From Mangrovicella endophytica (lineage in GTDB: Bacteria > Pseudomonadota > Alphaproteobacteria > Rhizobiales > Rhizobiaceae): 64,000 nucleotides of DNA. The notes below the pieces were generated by a model, which worked only from the letters and a program-made list of their open reading frames with translations, did no database searches and was not told the origin of the DNA. Within the stretch, counting starts at the first letter, position 1, and each line of letters opens with the position of its first letter. The position numbers were made by a program, and so were the translations under genes. Positions 56,627 to 64,000 of the stretch are shown in pieces. The stretch spans positions 372,001 through 436,000 of the forward strand of contig NZ_PKMZ01000001.1 in assembly GCF_002893625.1 (NCBI RefSeq). Direction: 5' to 3'.

Positions 56627-57505
56627 TCATCGCAACACATCGATTTCCTTTCTCGCTGCAAGTATTCTTTTGAATTCTATTTCTGCCTCTCGTCCAATCT
56701 TGATGCTTTCCAGCAGCCATTCGACTCGTTCACTTGCAAGACTAGTGAACGCCGCGTCCTTTAAGTCCTCCCACAGGAGGTAAAGGTAAGAGTTGCCAAA
56801 ACCGGCCATCGCGGGTGCAACGGAGGGAGGTGCAGGCCTTTTCAAATCGGCATCACTTCTCAAGTATGGGAAGTTCCACGAATAAATCACGTCCTCTAAG
56901 TTTTCTCCGATCACGCCCAATGGACCTTTCGGTGTGTTCATAGATCGAATTTGATGCTCTGGGCGTTGCGCGATGACATTGCGGTAGGGCTGCCCGTAGA
57001 ATTCTGTCAAGCTGTCATCTGGGAAGTCCTCGCCGACGATCCAGTCTAAGCCGATCGTCCTTCGACGGAGTTCAAAAGCAATCTGATCAAATTTGAATAG
57101 ATCGTCTTTGCTGTTGCTGTAGGAAAGAAGCCCGTAGCGACCATCGGGATGTCCCATTTGGTTGACTCTAGCAATAAATCCCGCGAGAGGGCGATCAGTC
57201 CAAAGCTGTTCGGCAAGTTTTTCTGGCCTCGTTAGGTTGGTAACTGCCAAGTCTCCAAAAACCTCTTTGTGTTTAATCCATAGTTTTTCGATATCGTGGT
57301 TGTATCCGTTCTTTACGGACACCCCGTTGAGGATAAGTCCAGCCTTAAGAAGCTTTTCGATTGTTTGAAGCGCTTGCCACCAAAATTCTTCATTTATTCC
57401 GTAGGTTTTCGCAAACCTCGCAAGAAAGTAATTCCGGTCAGACGGAGCGACAAAAAACCTGTGTGCGAAGACTGACTTGAAGTGATTTAGAGGGACATCG
57501 AACAT
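56627..57505 (-). CDS. Orphan hypothetical protein with a HEPN-like segment, AT-rich
   Basis: 292 residues. No family recognised overall. Residues about 40-85 (FWWQALQTIEKLLKAGLILNG then GYNHDIEKLWIKHKEVFG) match the look of a HEPN domain: an EK-LKA helix, then H-D-x-x-x-L. The C-terminal helix ASERVEWLLESIKIGREAEIEFKRILAA is also similar to helical toxin or defence proteins. The gene is much richer in A/T than its neighbours, with many Asn, Lys, Ile and Phe codons, so it was probably acquired by transfer. It sits alone between rpsF and fabD, without recombinase or a visible partner nucleotidyltransferase. Start at 57505 with GGAGCACC upstream. Confidence 0.7.
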   Translation of the reverse strand: MFDVPLNHFKSVFAHRFFVAPSDRNYFLARFAKTYGINEEFWWQALQTIEKLLKAGLILNGVSVKNGYNHDIEKLWIKHKEVFGDLAVTNLTRPEKLAEQLWTDRPLAGFIARVNQMGHPDGRYGLLSYSNSKDDLFKFDQIAFELRRRTIGLDWIVGEDFPDDSLTEFYGQPYRNVIAQRPEHQIRSMNTPKGPLGVIGENLEDVIYSWNFPYLRSDADLKRPAPPSVAPAMAGFGNSYLYLLWEDLKDAAFTSLASERVEWLLESIKIGREAEIEFKRILAARKEIDVLR

Positions 57506-57914
57506 CGGTGCTCCTTATCAGTGATTTTCCAAATAAGTAATCGGAAACATTTTTGAGGGTAGCTTTAATGTTGATCGTTGTGATGTGGCTATCGTAGCTG
57601 TGAACGCGAATCTCGGCTTCACTCCGAACGGTCAGTAAATGCGGTTTTGCGGTTATTGAGGCAAATCGGGTGCACGGCAGCTAAGTCCCGCATAGCTGCC
57701 ATTTGTCGGTAGACTCGCGATGGCCCGCTTTCCACCCATTGCGGACACTTGTCGAACAAGAGCCGACCTCGCGCGGAGCTAGAGTCAACTAGCAGCAAGC
57801 TTTCGTCTCTAGCTGCCGAGTATCACCGTCCGGCATACGGCTGGCGCCCCTTCGCCTTGACACGCCGCACCCTTCCTCACATCTGCTGCGGCCAAACGGC
57901 ACGAGGAGCGTTGT
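57506..57914. other. Gene-free stretch between the orphan gene and fabD
   Basis: 409 bases. The first 200 are AT-rich like the orphan gene and likely hold its promoter; the last 100 have host composition and contain the fabD promoter and GAGGAG site. GCGGACACTT (57742-57751) faces a GAATGTCCGCTT (56544-56555) on the other side of the orphan gene, in opposite orientation; they may be remnants of a dispersed repeat. No terminal inverted repeats or integrase. Confidence 0.4.
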
Positions 57915-58868
57915 ATGGCCATCGCGTTGGTCTTTCCGGGACAGGGCAGCCAGACCGTCGGCATGGGCAAGGCGCTCGCCGACACCTTTCCTGAGGCCCG
58001 CGCGGTCTTTGAGGAAGTGGACGCAGCGCTCGGCGAAAAGCTTTCGACGCTGATCTTCGAAGGCCCCGAGGACCAGCTGACGCTCACCGCCAATGCCCAG
58101 CCGGCGCTGATGGCGGTCTCCGTCGCTGCCTGGCGTGCGCTCCAGTCCCGCGGCTTCGACTTCGGCTCGGTGGATTTCGTCGCCGGCCACTCGCTCGGCG
58201 AATATTCGGCGCTGGCAGCTGCGGGCAGCCTCACCGTCACCGAGACGGCCAAGCTCCTGCGCATCCGCGGCAACGCCATGCAGTCGGCCGTGCCGGCGGG
58301 CGAGGGCGGCATGGCCGCGATCATCGGCCTCGACCAGCAGGCCGTCGAGGCGCTCTGCCGCGACGTGGCGGAGGGCGAGGTCTGCGAGCCCGCCAACGAC
58401 AATGGCGGCGGCCAGATCGTCATCTCCGGCAGCGCCAGCGCGATCGCGCGGGCCGTAGCGTTGGCGGGCGAGCGGGGCGCCAAGCGCGCCATTCCGCTGA
58501 CGGTCTCCGCGCCCTTCCATTGCAGCCTGATGCAGCCCGCCGCCGAAGCGATGCGCGCGGCACTTGCCGAGGCGACGATCGTCGCCCCCGCCGTGCCGCT
58601 CGTCGCAAATGTCCTGGCGAGCGCCATCAGCGATCCCGACGAGATCCGCGAGCGGCTGGTGGAGCAGGTGACCGGCCAGGTGCGCTGGCGCGAAAGCGTC
58701 GAGTACCTCGCCGCCGGCGGCGTCGACACGCTGATCGAGATCGGCAGCGGCAAGGTGCTGTCGGGCCTTGCCAAGCGCATCGACCGCAACCTGAAGACGC
58801 TGGCGGTCGGCGCGCCGGACGACATTGACGCGGCGCTGGCCGCAGCGCGAGGCGGCGCCGAGGCTTGA
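57915..58868 (+). CDS. fabD: Malonyl-CoA:acyl carrier protein transacylase
   Basis: 317 residues. FPGQGSQTVGMGKALAD at the N-terminus, nucleophile elbow GHSLGEYSALAAAG, and catalytic His in SAPFHCSLMQPAAEAM are all present. It loads malonyl onto ACP for fatty acid synthesis. ATG with GAGGAG at good spacing. First gene of a fab cluster continuing with fabG, acpP and fabF on the same strand. Confidence 0.97.
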   Translation: MAIALVFPGQGSQTVGMGKALADTFPEARAVFEEVDAALGEKLSTLIFEGPEDQLTLTANAQPALMAVSVAAWRALQSRGFDFGSVDFVAGHSLGEYSALAAAGSLTVTETAKLLRIRGNAMQSAVPAGEGGMAAIIGLDQQAVEALCRDVAEGEVCEPANDNGGGQIVISGSASAIARAVALAGERGAKRAIPLTVSAPFHCSLMQPAAEAMRAALAEATIVAPAVPLVANVLASAISDPDEIRERLVEQVTGQVRWRESVEYLAAGGVDTLIEIGSGKVLSGLAKRIDRNLKTLAVGAPDDIDAALAAARGGAEA

Positions 58869-58959
58869 GGGCAGGCGCTCCCGGAGGCTAGACAGGCGGC
58901 CACAACGGGGGCGTTGGGGCTCGTCGGCCTCCCGCCGGACGACCATGGAGAAGACTGCA

Positions 58960-59697
58960 ATGTTCGATCTGACCGGGCGCAAGGCCCTCGTGACCGGCGC
59001 CAGCGGCGGTATCGGCGAAGCCATCGCCCGTGCGCTGCACGGCGCCGGCGCGACTGTCGGCTTGCACGGCACGCGGCAGGAGAAGCTGGAGGAGCTGGCG
59101 GCAACGCTCGGCGAGCGGACCGCGGTGCTGCCGGCGGACCTCGGCAAGCGCGAGGAACAGAAGAGCCTTGCCGAAGCCGCCGACAAGGCGCTGGATGGCG
59201 TCGACATCCTCGTCAACAATGCCGGCATCACCAAGGACGGCCTGTTCGTGCGCATGTCCGACGAGGACTGGGACCGCGTCATCGAGGTCGACCTCACCGC
59301 CACCTTCCGGCTGACGCGGGGCCTGACGCACCAGATGATGCGCCGACGCTATGGCCGCATCATCAACATCACCTCGATCGTCGGCGTCACCGGCAATCCG
59401 GGCCAGGCGAACTACTGCGCCGCCAAGGCGGGCATGATCGGCTTCTCCAAGTCGCTGGCGCAGGAGATCGCCTCGCGCAACGTGACGGTGAACTGCATCG
59501 CGCCCGGCTTCATCCAGAGCGCCATGACCGACAAGCTGAACGACAAGCAGCGCGACGGCATCATGGGCGCCATCCCGATGAAACGCATGGGCGAGTCGGC
59601 CGAGATCGCCTCGGCGGCGGTGTTCCTCGCCTCGGACGAGGCCGGCTACATCACGGGACAGACCATCCACGTCAACGGCGGCATGGCGATGATCTGA
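58960..59697 (+). CDS. fabG: 3-oxoacyl-[acyl-carrier-protein] reductase
   Basis: 245 residues, exactly FabG length. Nucleotide loop VTGASGGIGEAIARALHGAG, NNAGITKDGLFVRMSDEDW, catalytic Ser in NITSIVGVTGNPGQANYCAAKAG with YxxxK (YCAAK), and the FabG-specific end GEIASAAVFLASDEAGYITGQTIHVNGGMAM. It reduces 3-oxoacyl-ACP with NADPH. The ATG at 58960 has GGAGAAG upstream; the earlier MEKT start is less good. Confidence 0.97.
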   Translation: MFDLTGRKALVTGASGGIGEAIARALHGAGATVGLHGTRQEKLEELAATLGERTAVLPADLGKREEQKSLAEAADKALDGVDILVNNAGITKDGLFVRMSDEDWDRVIEVDLTATFRLTRGLTHQMMRRRYGRIINITSIVGVTGNPGQANYCAAKAGMIGFSKSLAQEIASRNVTVNCIAPGFIQSAMTDKLNDKQRDGIMGAIPMKRMGESAEIASAAVFLASDEAGYITGQTIHVNGGMAMI

Positions 59698-59839
59698 CGC
59701 CCGAGCGTATTGGAAAGACGCCGCTTTCGCGGCTGGGGATGATCGCCGGGCTCGTTCTTTGGCGGCAATGCAATAGCTTGATTAACAGCCGCCCCGCGTC
59801 TAACGAAAGCGGCGAAGCAATCGCAATAGAGGACTGAAT

Positions 59840-60076
59840 ATGAGCGATACCGCTGAACGGGTGAAGAAGATCGTCGTCGAGCATCTTGGCGTCGAGCAGG
59901 AGAAGGTCACCGACAATGCGAGCTTCATCGACGACCTCGGCGCCGACAGCCTCGACACCGTCGAGCTCGTGATGGCCTTCGAGGAAGAGTTCGGCGTCGA
60001 GATCCCGGACGATGCGGCCGAGACGATCCTGACGGTCGGCGACGCCGTCAAGTTCATCGAGAAGAATCAGTCCTGA
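59840..60076 (+). CDS. acpP: Acyl carrier protein
   Basis: 78 residues, acidic. [51 protein letters not shown] contains the phosphopantetheine Ser in [10 protein letters not shown]. It carries growing acyl chains. Located 142 bases after fabG, so it probably also has its own promoter, as ACP usually needs high expression. Confidence 0.98.
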   Translation: MSDTAERVKKIVVEHLGVEQEKVTDNASFIDDLGADSLDTVELVMAFEEEFGVEIPDDAAETILTVGDAVKFIEKNQS

Positions 60077-60114
60077 CGCGAAGGCGCTAGTCCGCCGACG
60101 CAAAAGAGCACCGT

Positions 60115-61380
60115 ATGAGACGAGTTGTCATCACCGGCATCGGCATGGTCAGCCCGCTTGGCGCCACTGCCGACGCCACCTGGAAACGCTTGCTCAACGG
60201 CGACAGTGGCGTTCGGGTCGTCGAATCCTTTCAGGTCGACGACCTGCCGTGCAAGATCGCCGGCCAGATTCCGCGTGGTGACGGCTCCGACGGCACCTTC
60301 AATCCCGATCTGTGCATGGAGCCGAAGGAGCAGCGCAAGGTCGACGACTTCATCGTCTACGCCGTCGCCGCTGCGACGGAGGCGCTGAACGACGCCGACT
60401 GGCATCCAGAATCCTACGAGGATCGGATCGCGAGCGGCGTTCTCATCGGCTCGGGCATCGGTGGACTGCAGGGCATCGAGCGCACCTCGCTCATCATGGC
60501 CGAGAAGGGGCCGCGCCGCGTCAGCCCCTTCTTCATTCCGGGCAGCCTGATCAACCTGGCGTCCGGTCATGTGTCGATCCGCAACGGGCTGATGGGGCCG
60601 AACCACTCGGTGGTGACCGCCTGCTCGACCGGCTCCCACGCCATCGGCGATGCCTCGCGCCTCATCGCGCTCGGCGATGCCGACGTGATGGTGGCGGGCG
60701 GCGCGGAATCGCCTGTCTGCCGGCTTTCGCTCGCCGGCTTTGCCGCCTGCAAGGCGCTGTCGACGCACTACAACGACGATCCGGCCCGGGCCTCGCGGCC
60801 CTATGACCGCGACCGCGACGGCTTCGTCATGGGCGAGGGCGCCGGCATCGTGGTGCTGGAGGAGCTCGAGCACGCCAGGGCGCGCGGCGCCAAGATCTAT
60901 GCCGAGGTGATCGGCTACGGCCTTTCGGGCGACGCCTATCACATCACCGCGCCGCGCGAGGATGGCGATGGTGCGTATCGCTGCATGGCTGCCGCGCTAA
61001 AGCGCGCCGGCATCACGCCGGGCGAGATCGACTACATCAACGCGCACGGGACCTCGACGCCGCTCGGCGACGAGATCGAGCTGCGGGCCATCGAGCGCAT
61101 CCTTGGCGACGCGGCGGAGGGCACGCTGATGTCGTCCACCAAGTCGGCGATCGGGCACCTGCTCGGCGCGGCCGGTGCGGTGGAGGCGATCTTCTCGGCA
61201 CTGGCGATCCGCGACAATGTCGCGCCGCCGACCCTCAATCTCGACAATCCGAGCGTCGAGACCAAGATCGACCTCGTGCCGCATGCCAAGCGCGAGAAGC
61301 AGATCGATGTCGCGCTGTCGAACTCCTTCGGCTTCGGCGGCACCAACGCCTCGCTGGTGCTGCGCCGGCTCGACGCCTGA
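60115..61380 (+). CDS. fabF: 3-oxoacyl-[acyl-carrier-protein] synthase II
   Basis: 421 residues. Catalytic triad Cys in VVTACSTGSHAIGDASRLI, His in INAHGTSTPLGDEIELRAI and His in STKSAIGHLLGAAGAVEAIF. RRVVITGIGMVSPLG at the start and NSFGFGGTNASLVLRR at the end are standard. It elongates acyl-ACP, including unsaturated chains. Follows acpP by 38 bases. Confidence 0.97.
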   Translation: MRRVVITGIGMVSPLGATADATWKRLLNGDSGVRVVESFQVDDLPCKIAGQIPRGDGSDGTFNPDLCMEPKEQRKVDDFIVYAVAAATEALNDADWHPESYEDRIASGVLIGSGIGGLQGIERTSLIMAEKGPRRVSPFFIPGSLINLASGHVSIRNGLMGPNHSVVTACSTGSHAIGDASRLIALGDADVMVAGGAESPVCRLSLAGFAACKALSTHYNDDPARASRPYDRDRDGFVMGEGAGIVVLEELEHARARGAKIYAEVIGYGLSGDAYHITAPREDGDGAYRCMAAALKRAGITPGEIDYINAHGTSTPLGDEIELRAIERILGDAAEGTLMSSTKSAIGHLLGAAGAVEAIFSALAIRDNVAPPTLNLDNPSVETKIDLVPHAKREKQIDVALSNSFGFGGTNASLVLRRLDA

Positions 61381-61384
61381 CAAC

Positions 61385-61409
61385 GTGCCGGCGGTCTGAA
61401 CGCCGGCAC
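61385..61409 (+). terminator. Hairpin after fabF, weak terminator
   Basis: GTGCCGGCG (61385-61393), loop of seven, CGCCGGCAC (61401-61409), starting four bases after the fabF stop. No T-run follows, so termination may be partial or the stem may only protect the mRNA end. Confidence 0.5.
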
Positions 61410-61507
61410 CCATCCTGACAGACCATCTCCGACCGTCGGCCTCCCGGCTTTCGCCACATTAGAATGCTGCTTCGGCGCGGGGTCGATCAACGCTGAGGGA
61501 TGATTTC

Positions 61508-62635
61508 GTGACCGACGACGAAACCGGCCATGGCGGCCGCATCGTGCCGAGATCGGCTTCGGAAGCTCTGCGTCCGTCCCCGGGTCCCGTTCCGCCCCGC
61601 CGTTCGCGCCATGCCCGCAACCGGCTGGTCGTCTTCCTAAACTTCATGCTGAGCATCGCCGTGCTCGCCGTCATCGGCGGCGCGGCCGTCGCCTATTGGG
61701 GCAAGCTGGAATTCGAGGGGCCGGGTCCGCTGAAGCAGGAGGCGACCTACCTCGTTCAGCCGAAGTCCGGCGTCGGCGGCATCGCGGCGGGCCTCGAGCG
61801 CGAAGGCATCATCAGCGATGCCACGATCTTCGAATATGGCGTGCGCCTGTCTGGCGTCGGCGGCGAGCTGAAGGCGGGCGAATACGGGTTTCAGCCCGGA
61901 GCGTCGATGCGCGACGTGATGGACCGGATCCGCAGCGGCCAGTCGATCCTCCACGCGGTGACGATCCCCGAGGGCTGGACGGTCAAGCAGATCTACGCCC
62001 GAGTCGCCAACGAGCCGGCGCTGGCCGGCGACATGCCGCCGGAGGCGCCGGAAGGCACGCTCCGTCCGGATACCTACAAGTTCACCCGCGGCCGCACCCG
62101 CACGCAGATGATCGACGAGATGCGACAGGCGCAGGACAAGCTCGTCAAGCAGCTGTGGGCGGATCGCGACCCCTCCGTGCCGGTCAAGGACATCGGCCAG
62201 TTCGTTACTCTCGCCTCGATCGTGGAGAAGGAGACCGGCATTGCGGCGGAGCGCCCGCGCGTTGCCTCCGTCTTCATCAACCGGTTGAACAAGGGCATGC
62301 GCCTCCAGTCCGACCCGACCATCATCTATGGCGTCTGGGGCGGGGCCGGCAAACCTTCGGACGAACCGATCCGCCAGTCGCACATCAAGGATGACAATCC
62401 CTACAACACCTATGTCATCAAGGGGCTGCCGCCGGGCCCGATCGCCAATCCGGGGAAGGCTGCGCTGGAGGCCGTGGCGCGTCCGCTGAAGACCGACGAC
62501 ATCTACTTCGTGGCCGACGGCACCGGGGGCCATGTTTTTGCCGATACGCTTGACAAGCACAATGAGAATGTCAGGCGCTACCGCGAACTGGAGCGCCAGC
62601 AGAAGGCCGACGCCGCGGCGACCGTGGCGCAATGA
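61508..62635 (+). CDS. mltG: Endolytic transglycosylase MltG
   Basis: 375 residues. A basic cytoplasmic start of about 40 residues (RRSRHARNRLVVF) precedes one helix (LNFMLSIAVLAVIGGAAVAYWG). Then comes a LysM-like domain (YLVQPKSGVGGIAAGLEREGII) and the YceG catalytic domain with ASIVEKETGIAAERPRVASVFINRLNKGMRLQSDPTIIYG (catalytic Glu) and NPYNTYVIKGLPPGPIANPG. It cleaves nascent glycan strands and sets their length. GTG start. Confidence 0.95.
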   Translation: MTDDETGHGGRIVPRSASEALRPSPGPVPPRRSRHARNRLVVFLNFMLSIAVLAVIGGAAVAYWGKLEFEGPGPLKQEATYLVQPKSGVGGIAAGLEREGIISDATIFEYGVRLSGVGGELKAGEYGFQPGASMRDVMDRIRSGQSILHAVTIPEGWTVKQIYARVANEPALAGDMPPEAPEGTLRPDTYKFTRGRTRTQMIDEMRQAQDKLVKQLWADRDPSVPVKDIGQFVTLASIVEKETGIAAERPRVASVFINRLNKGMRLQSDPTIIYGVWGGAGKPSDEPIRQSHIKDDNPYNTYVIKGLPPGPIANPGKAALEAVARPLKTDDIYFVADGTGGHVFADTLDKHNENVRRYRELERQQKADAAATVAQ

Positions 62636-62678
62636 GGGTGGCCGCTGAGGCACGGCTGTCGCAGGAGATGGATTAGGC

Positions 62679-63560
62679 ATGCCCGTCCAGAGCATGACGG
62701 GCTTTGCCCGGGCCGAAGGTGCCGGCGGGCTGGCGTTCGAGCTGCGATCCGTCAACGGCAAAGGGCTGGATCTGCGCCTGCGCCTGCCGCAGGGTTTCGA
62801 GATCATCGAGCCGGAGCTGCGCAAGCTCGCCAGCGCGCGTCTGTCACGCGGCAACCTGCAGATCGCCCTGCAGCAACGCACGGGCGAGGACGCCACCGCC
62901 TTCGTCATCAACCAGGCGTTTCTTCGCGAGGTGCTGGCCGTCACCGCCAGCCTCGTCGCCGACGGACATGCGACGCTGCCGAGCGCGGACGGCATCCTCT
63001 CGATCCGCGGAGTCGTCGAGACGGGTGAGGCGACGCGGCCGACGCCAGAAGAGGACGCCGCGCGGCGCGCGGAAGCCTTGCGGCTCTTCGGCCAGGCTCT
63101 GGACGCGCTGACGGCTGATCGCCGCCGGGAGGGCGAGGCGCTGGAGCGGGTGCTGCGCCAGCGGCTGGACGAAATCGAGAGTCTCGTCGGCCGCGCAGAG
63201 GCAGATCCGGCACGCTCGCCGGAGACGATCCGCGAGCGCCTGGCAGGGCAGGTGCGTGAGTTGCGCGCGGCGGACGAGCGGCTCGACGAGGCACGGCTGC
63301 ACCAGGAGGTCAGTCTTCTCGCCACCCGCGCCGATATCCGCGAGGAGCTCGACCGCCTGCGCGCGCATGTGGAGGCGGCGCGGGCGCTTCTATCCGAGGG
63401 CGGACCGATCGGACGGCGCCTCGACTTTTTATCACAGGAATTAAACCGCGAATCGAATACGATCTGTTCCAAGTCGAATGCGACCTCACTGACCGCCATC
63501 GGTCTCGATCTGAAGGTCGTCGTCGACCAGTTCAGGGAACAGGTACAGAATCTGGAATGA
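62679..63560 (+). CDS. YicC family endoribonuclease-like protein
   Basis: 293 residues. [50 protein letters not shown] and the end [49 protein letters not shown] are the conserved halves of YicC/YloC. E. coli YicC is reported to act on RNA (linked to RyhB decay). Its coupling to gmk by ATGA overlap is widespread. ATG with GGAG upstream. Confidence 0.95.
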   Translation: MPVQSMTGFARAEGAGGLAFELRSVNGKGLDLRLRLPQGFEIIEPELRKLASARLSRGNLQIALQQRTGEDATAFVINQAFLREVLAVTASLVADGHATLPSADGILSIRGVVETGEATRPTPEEDAARRAEALRLFGQALDALTADRRREGEALERVLRQRLDEIESLVGRAEADPARSPETIRERLAGQVRELRAADERLDEARLHQEVSLLATRADIREELDRLRAHVEAARALLSEGGPIGRRLDFLSQELNRESNTICSKSNATSLTAIGLDLKVVVDQFREQVQNLE

Positions 63561-64000
63561 CGTCGATCTTCGATACCGAGTCCTCGGTCCCGATCGCCCG
63601 GCGCGGGCTGATGCTGGTGATCTCCTCGCCCTCCGGCGCGGGCAAGTCGACGATTGCGCGCAGCCTGCTCGAATCGGATCAGCGCTTCTCGCTGTCGGTG
63701 AGCGTCACCACGCGCCGGAAGCGGCCGAGCGAGATCGACGGCGTTCACTACCGCTTTATCGACCGCGAGGAGTTCGAGCGGCTGCGCAGCGGGGACGCTC
63801 TGCTCGAATGGGCAGAGGTGCACGGCAACTTCTACGGCACGCCGCGTGCGGCGGCCGCGAAGGCGATGCTCGAAGGCCGTGACATGCTGTTCGACATCGA
63901 CTGGCAAGGCGCTCGGCAGCTGCAGGAGCAGGCGAAGTCTGACATCGTCTCGATCTTCATCCTGCCGCCCTCCATGCGGGAGCTGAAGACACGGCTGCTG
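63557..64000 (+). CDS. gmk: Guanylate kinase, 3' end outside the window
   Basis: 148 residues present, of a usual 205-220. P-loop [22 protein letters not shown]-binding [30 protein letters not shown], and [25 protein letters not shown] are intact. It phosphorylates GMP to GDP. Starts inside the yicC stop (ATGA). The gene continues beyond the right edge, so its C-terminal lid end is not seen. Confidence 0.97.
   Translation, partial: MTSIFDTESSVPIARRGLMLVISSPSGAGKSTIARSLLESDQRFSLSVSVTTRRKRPSEIDGVHYRFIDREEFERLRSGDALLEWAEVHGNFYGTPRAAAAKAMLEGRDMLFDIDWQGARQLQEQAKSDIVSIFILPPSMRELKTRLL

Overview
The window is GC-rich, gene-dense chromosomal DNA from an alphaproteobacterium, most likely order Hyphomicrobiales (Rhizobiales). 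The evidence is the rpsF-rpsR-DUF2232-rplI order, cvpA next to purF, psd-pssA, the fabD-fabG-acpP-fabF-mltG-yicC-gmk run, TTAA-N7-TTAA (CtrA-type) and GGAAC-N16-CGTT (EcfG-type) promoter elements, and DUF2291 and DUF6867 transport-accessory proteins. The genus cannot be fixed from this sequence; assignment within the order is inference. No insertion sequence, prophage, CRISPR array or rRNA is visible; one tRNA-Ser(GCU) is present.

Layout. 1-178: 5' part of a probable Xre/MbcA/ParS-type antitoxin. 402-6108 (minus): a branched-chain amino acid (Liv) ABC transporter with a DUF6867 membrane protein inside the operon. 6403-11599 (minus): RND efflux pump plus membrane fusion protein and a Spy/CpxP-like periplasmic protein, divergent from an OmpR/EnvZ-type two-component system (11822-13788). 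14504-26200: a complete oxidative D-apiose catabolic locus: sugar ABC transporter with DUF2291 lipoprotein, ApnO, ApsD, ApnL, a divergent FadR/GntR regulator, the RuBisCO-like protein OiaX and the DUF1537 kinase OiaK. A second DUF1537 kinase/class II aldolase pair (OtnK-OtnC) converges on it. 28443-30526: DUF1810 protein, tRNA-Ser, a dihydrofolate-reductase-like protein, and a 46-residue membrane microprotein behind a perfect CtrA box. 30860-34706: sulfate ABC transporter. 34833-37106: phosphate permease Pit with its DUF47 partner and a Nudix protein. 37191-38154: an EcfG-type stress promoter followed by four tandem genes for 61-76 residue hydrophilin-like proteins. 38355-42773: an Ala/Pro-rich LysM envelope protein and an Atm1-type ABC exporter. 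42939-44461: phosphatidylethanolamine synthesis (psd, pssA). 44534-52198 (minus): SDR, purF, a lipoprotein, cvpA, radA, alr, dnaB. 52383-56230 (minus): cfa and the ribosomal rpsF-rpsR-DUF2232-rplI cluster. 56627-57505: an AT-richer orphan gene with a HEPN-like stretch, apparently a horizontally acquired insertion. 57915-64000: fatty acid synthesis and cell-wall genes, running off the end inside gmk.

How it works together. The apiose locus would import the plant cell-wall branched pentose D-apiose, oxidise it to apionolactone (ApsD), hydrolyse it to apionate (ApnL), oxidise and isomerise it to 3-oxo-isoapionate (ApnO), phosphorylate it (OiaK) and split it with OiaX. In the described transcarboxylase/hydrolase version the products are 3-phosphoglycerate and glycolate. 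A GTATA-N5-TATAC palindrome between the regulator gene and oiaX, and a related sequence upstream of the transporter, suggest one FadR-type regulator controls both. The locus fits a plant-associated lifestyle, as does the stress-promoter hydrophilin cassette, whose architecture is the least explained feature of the window.
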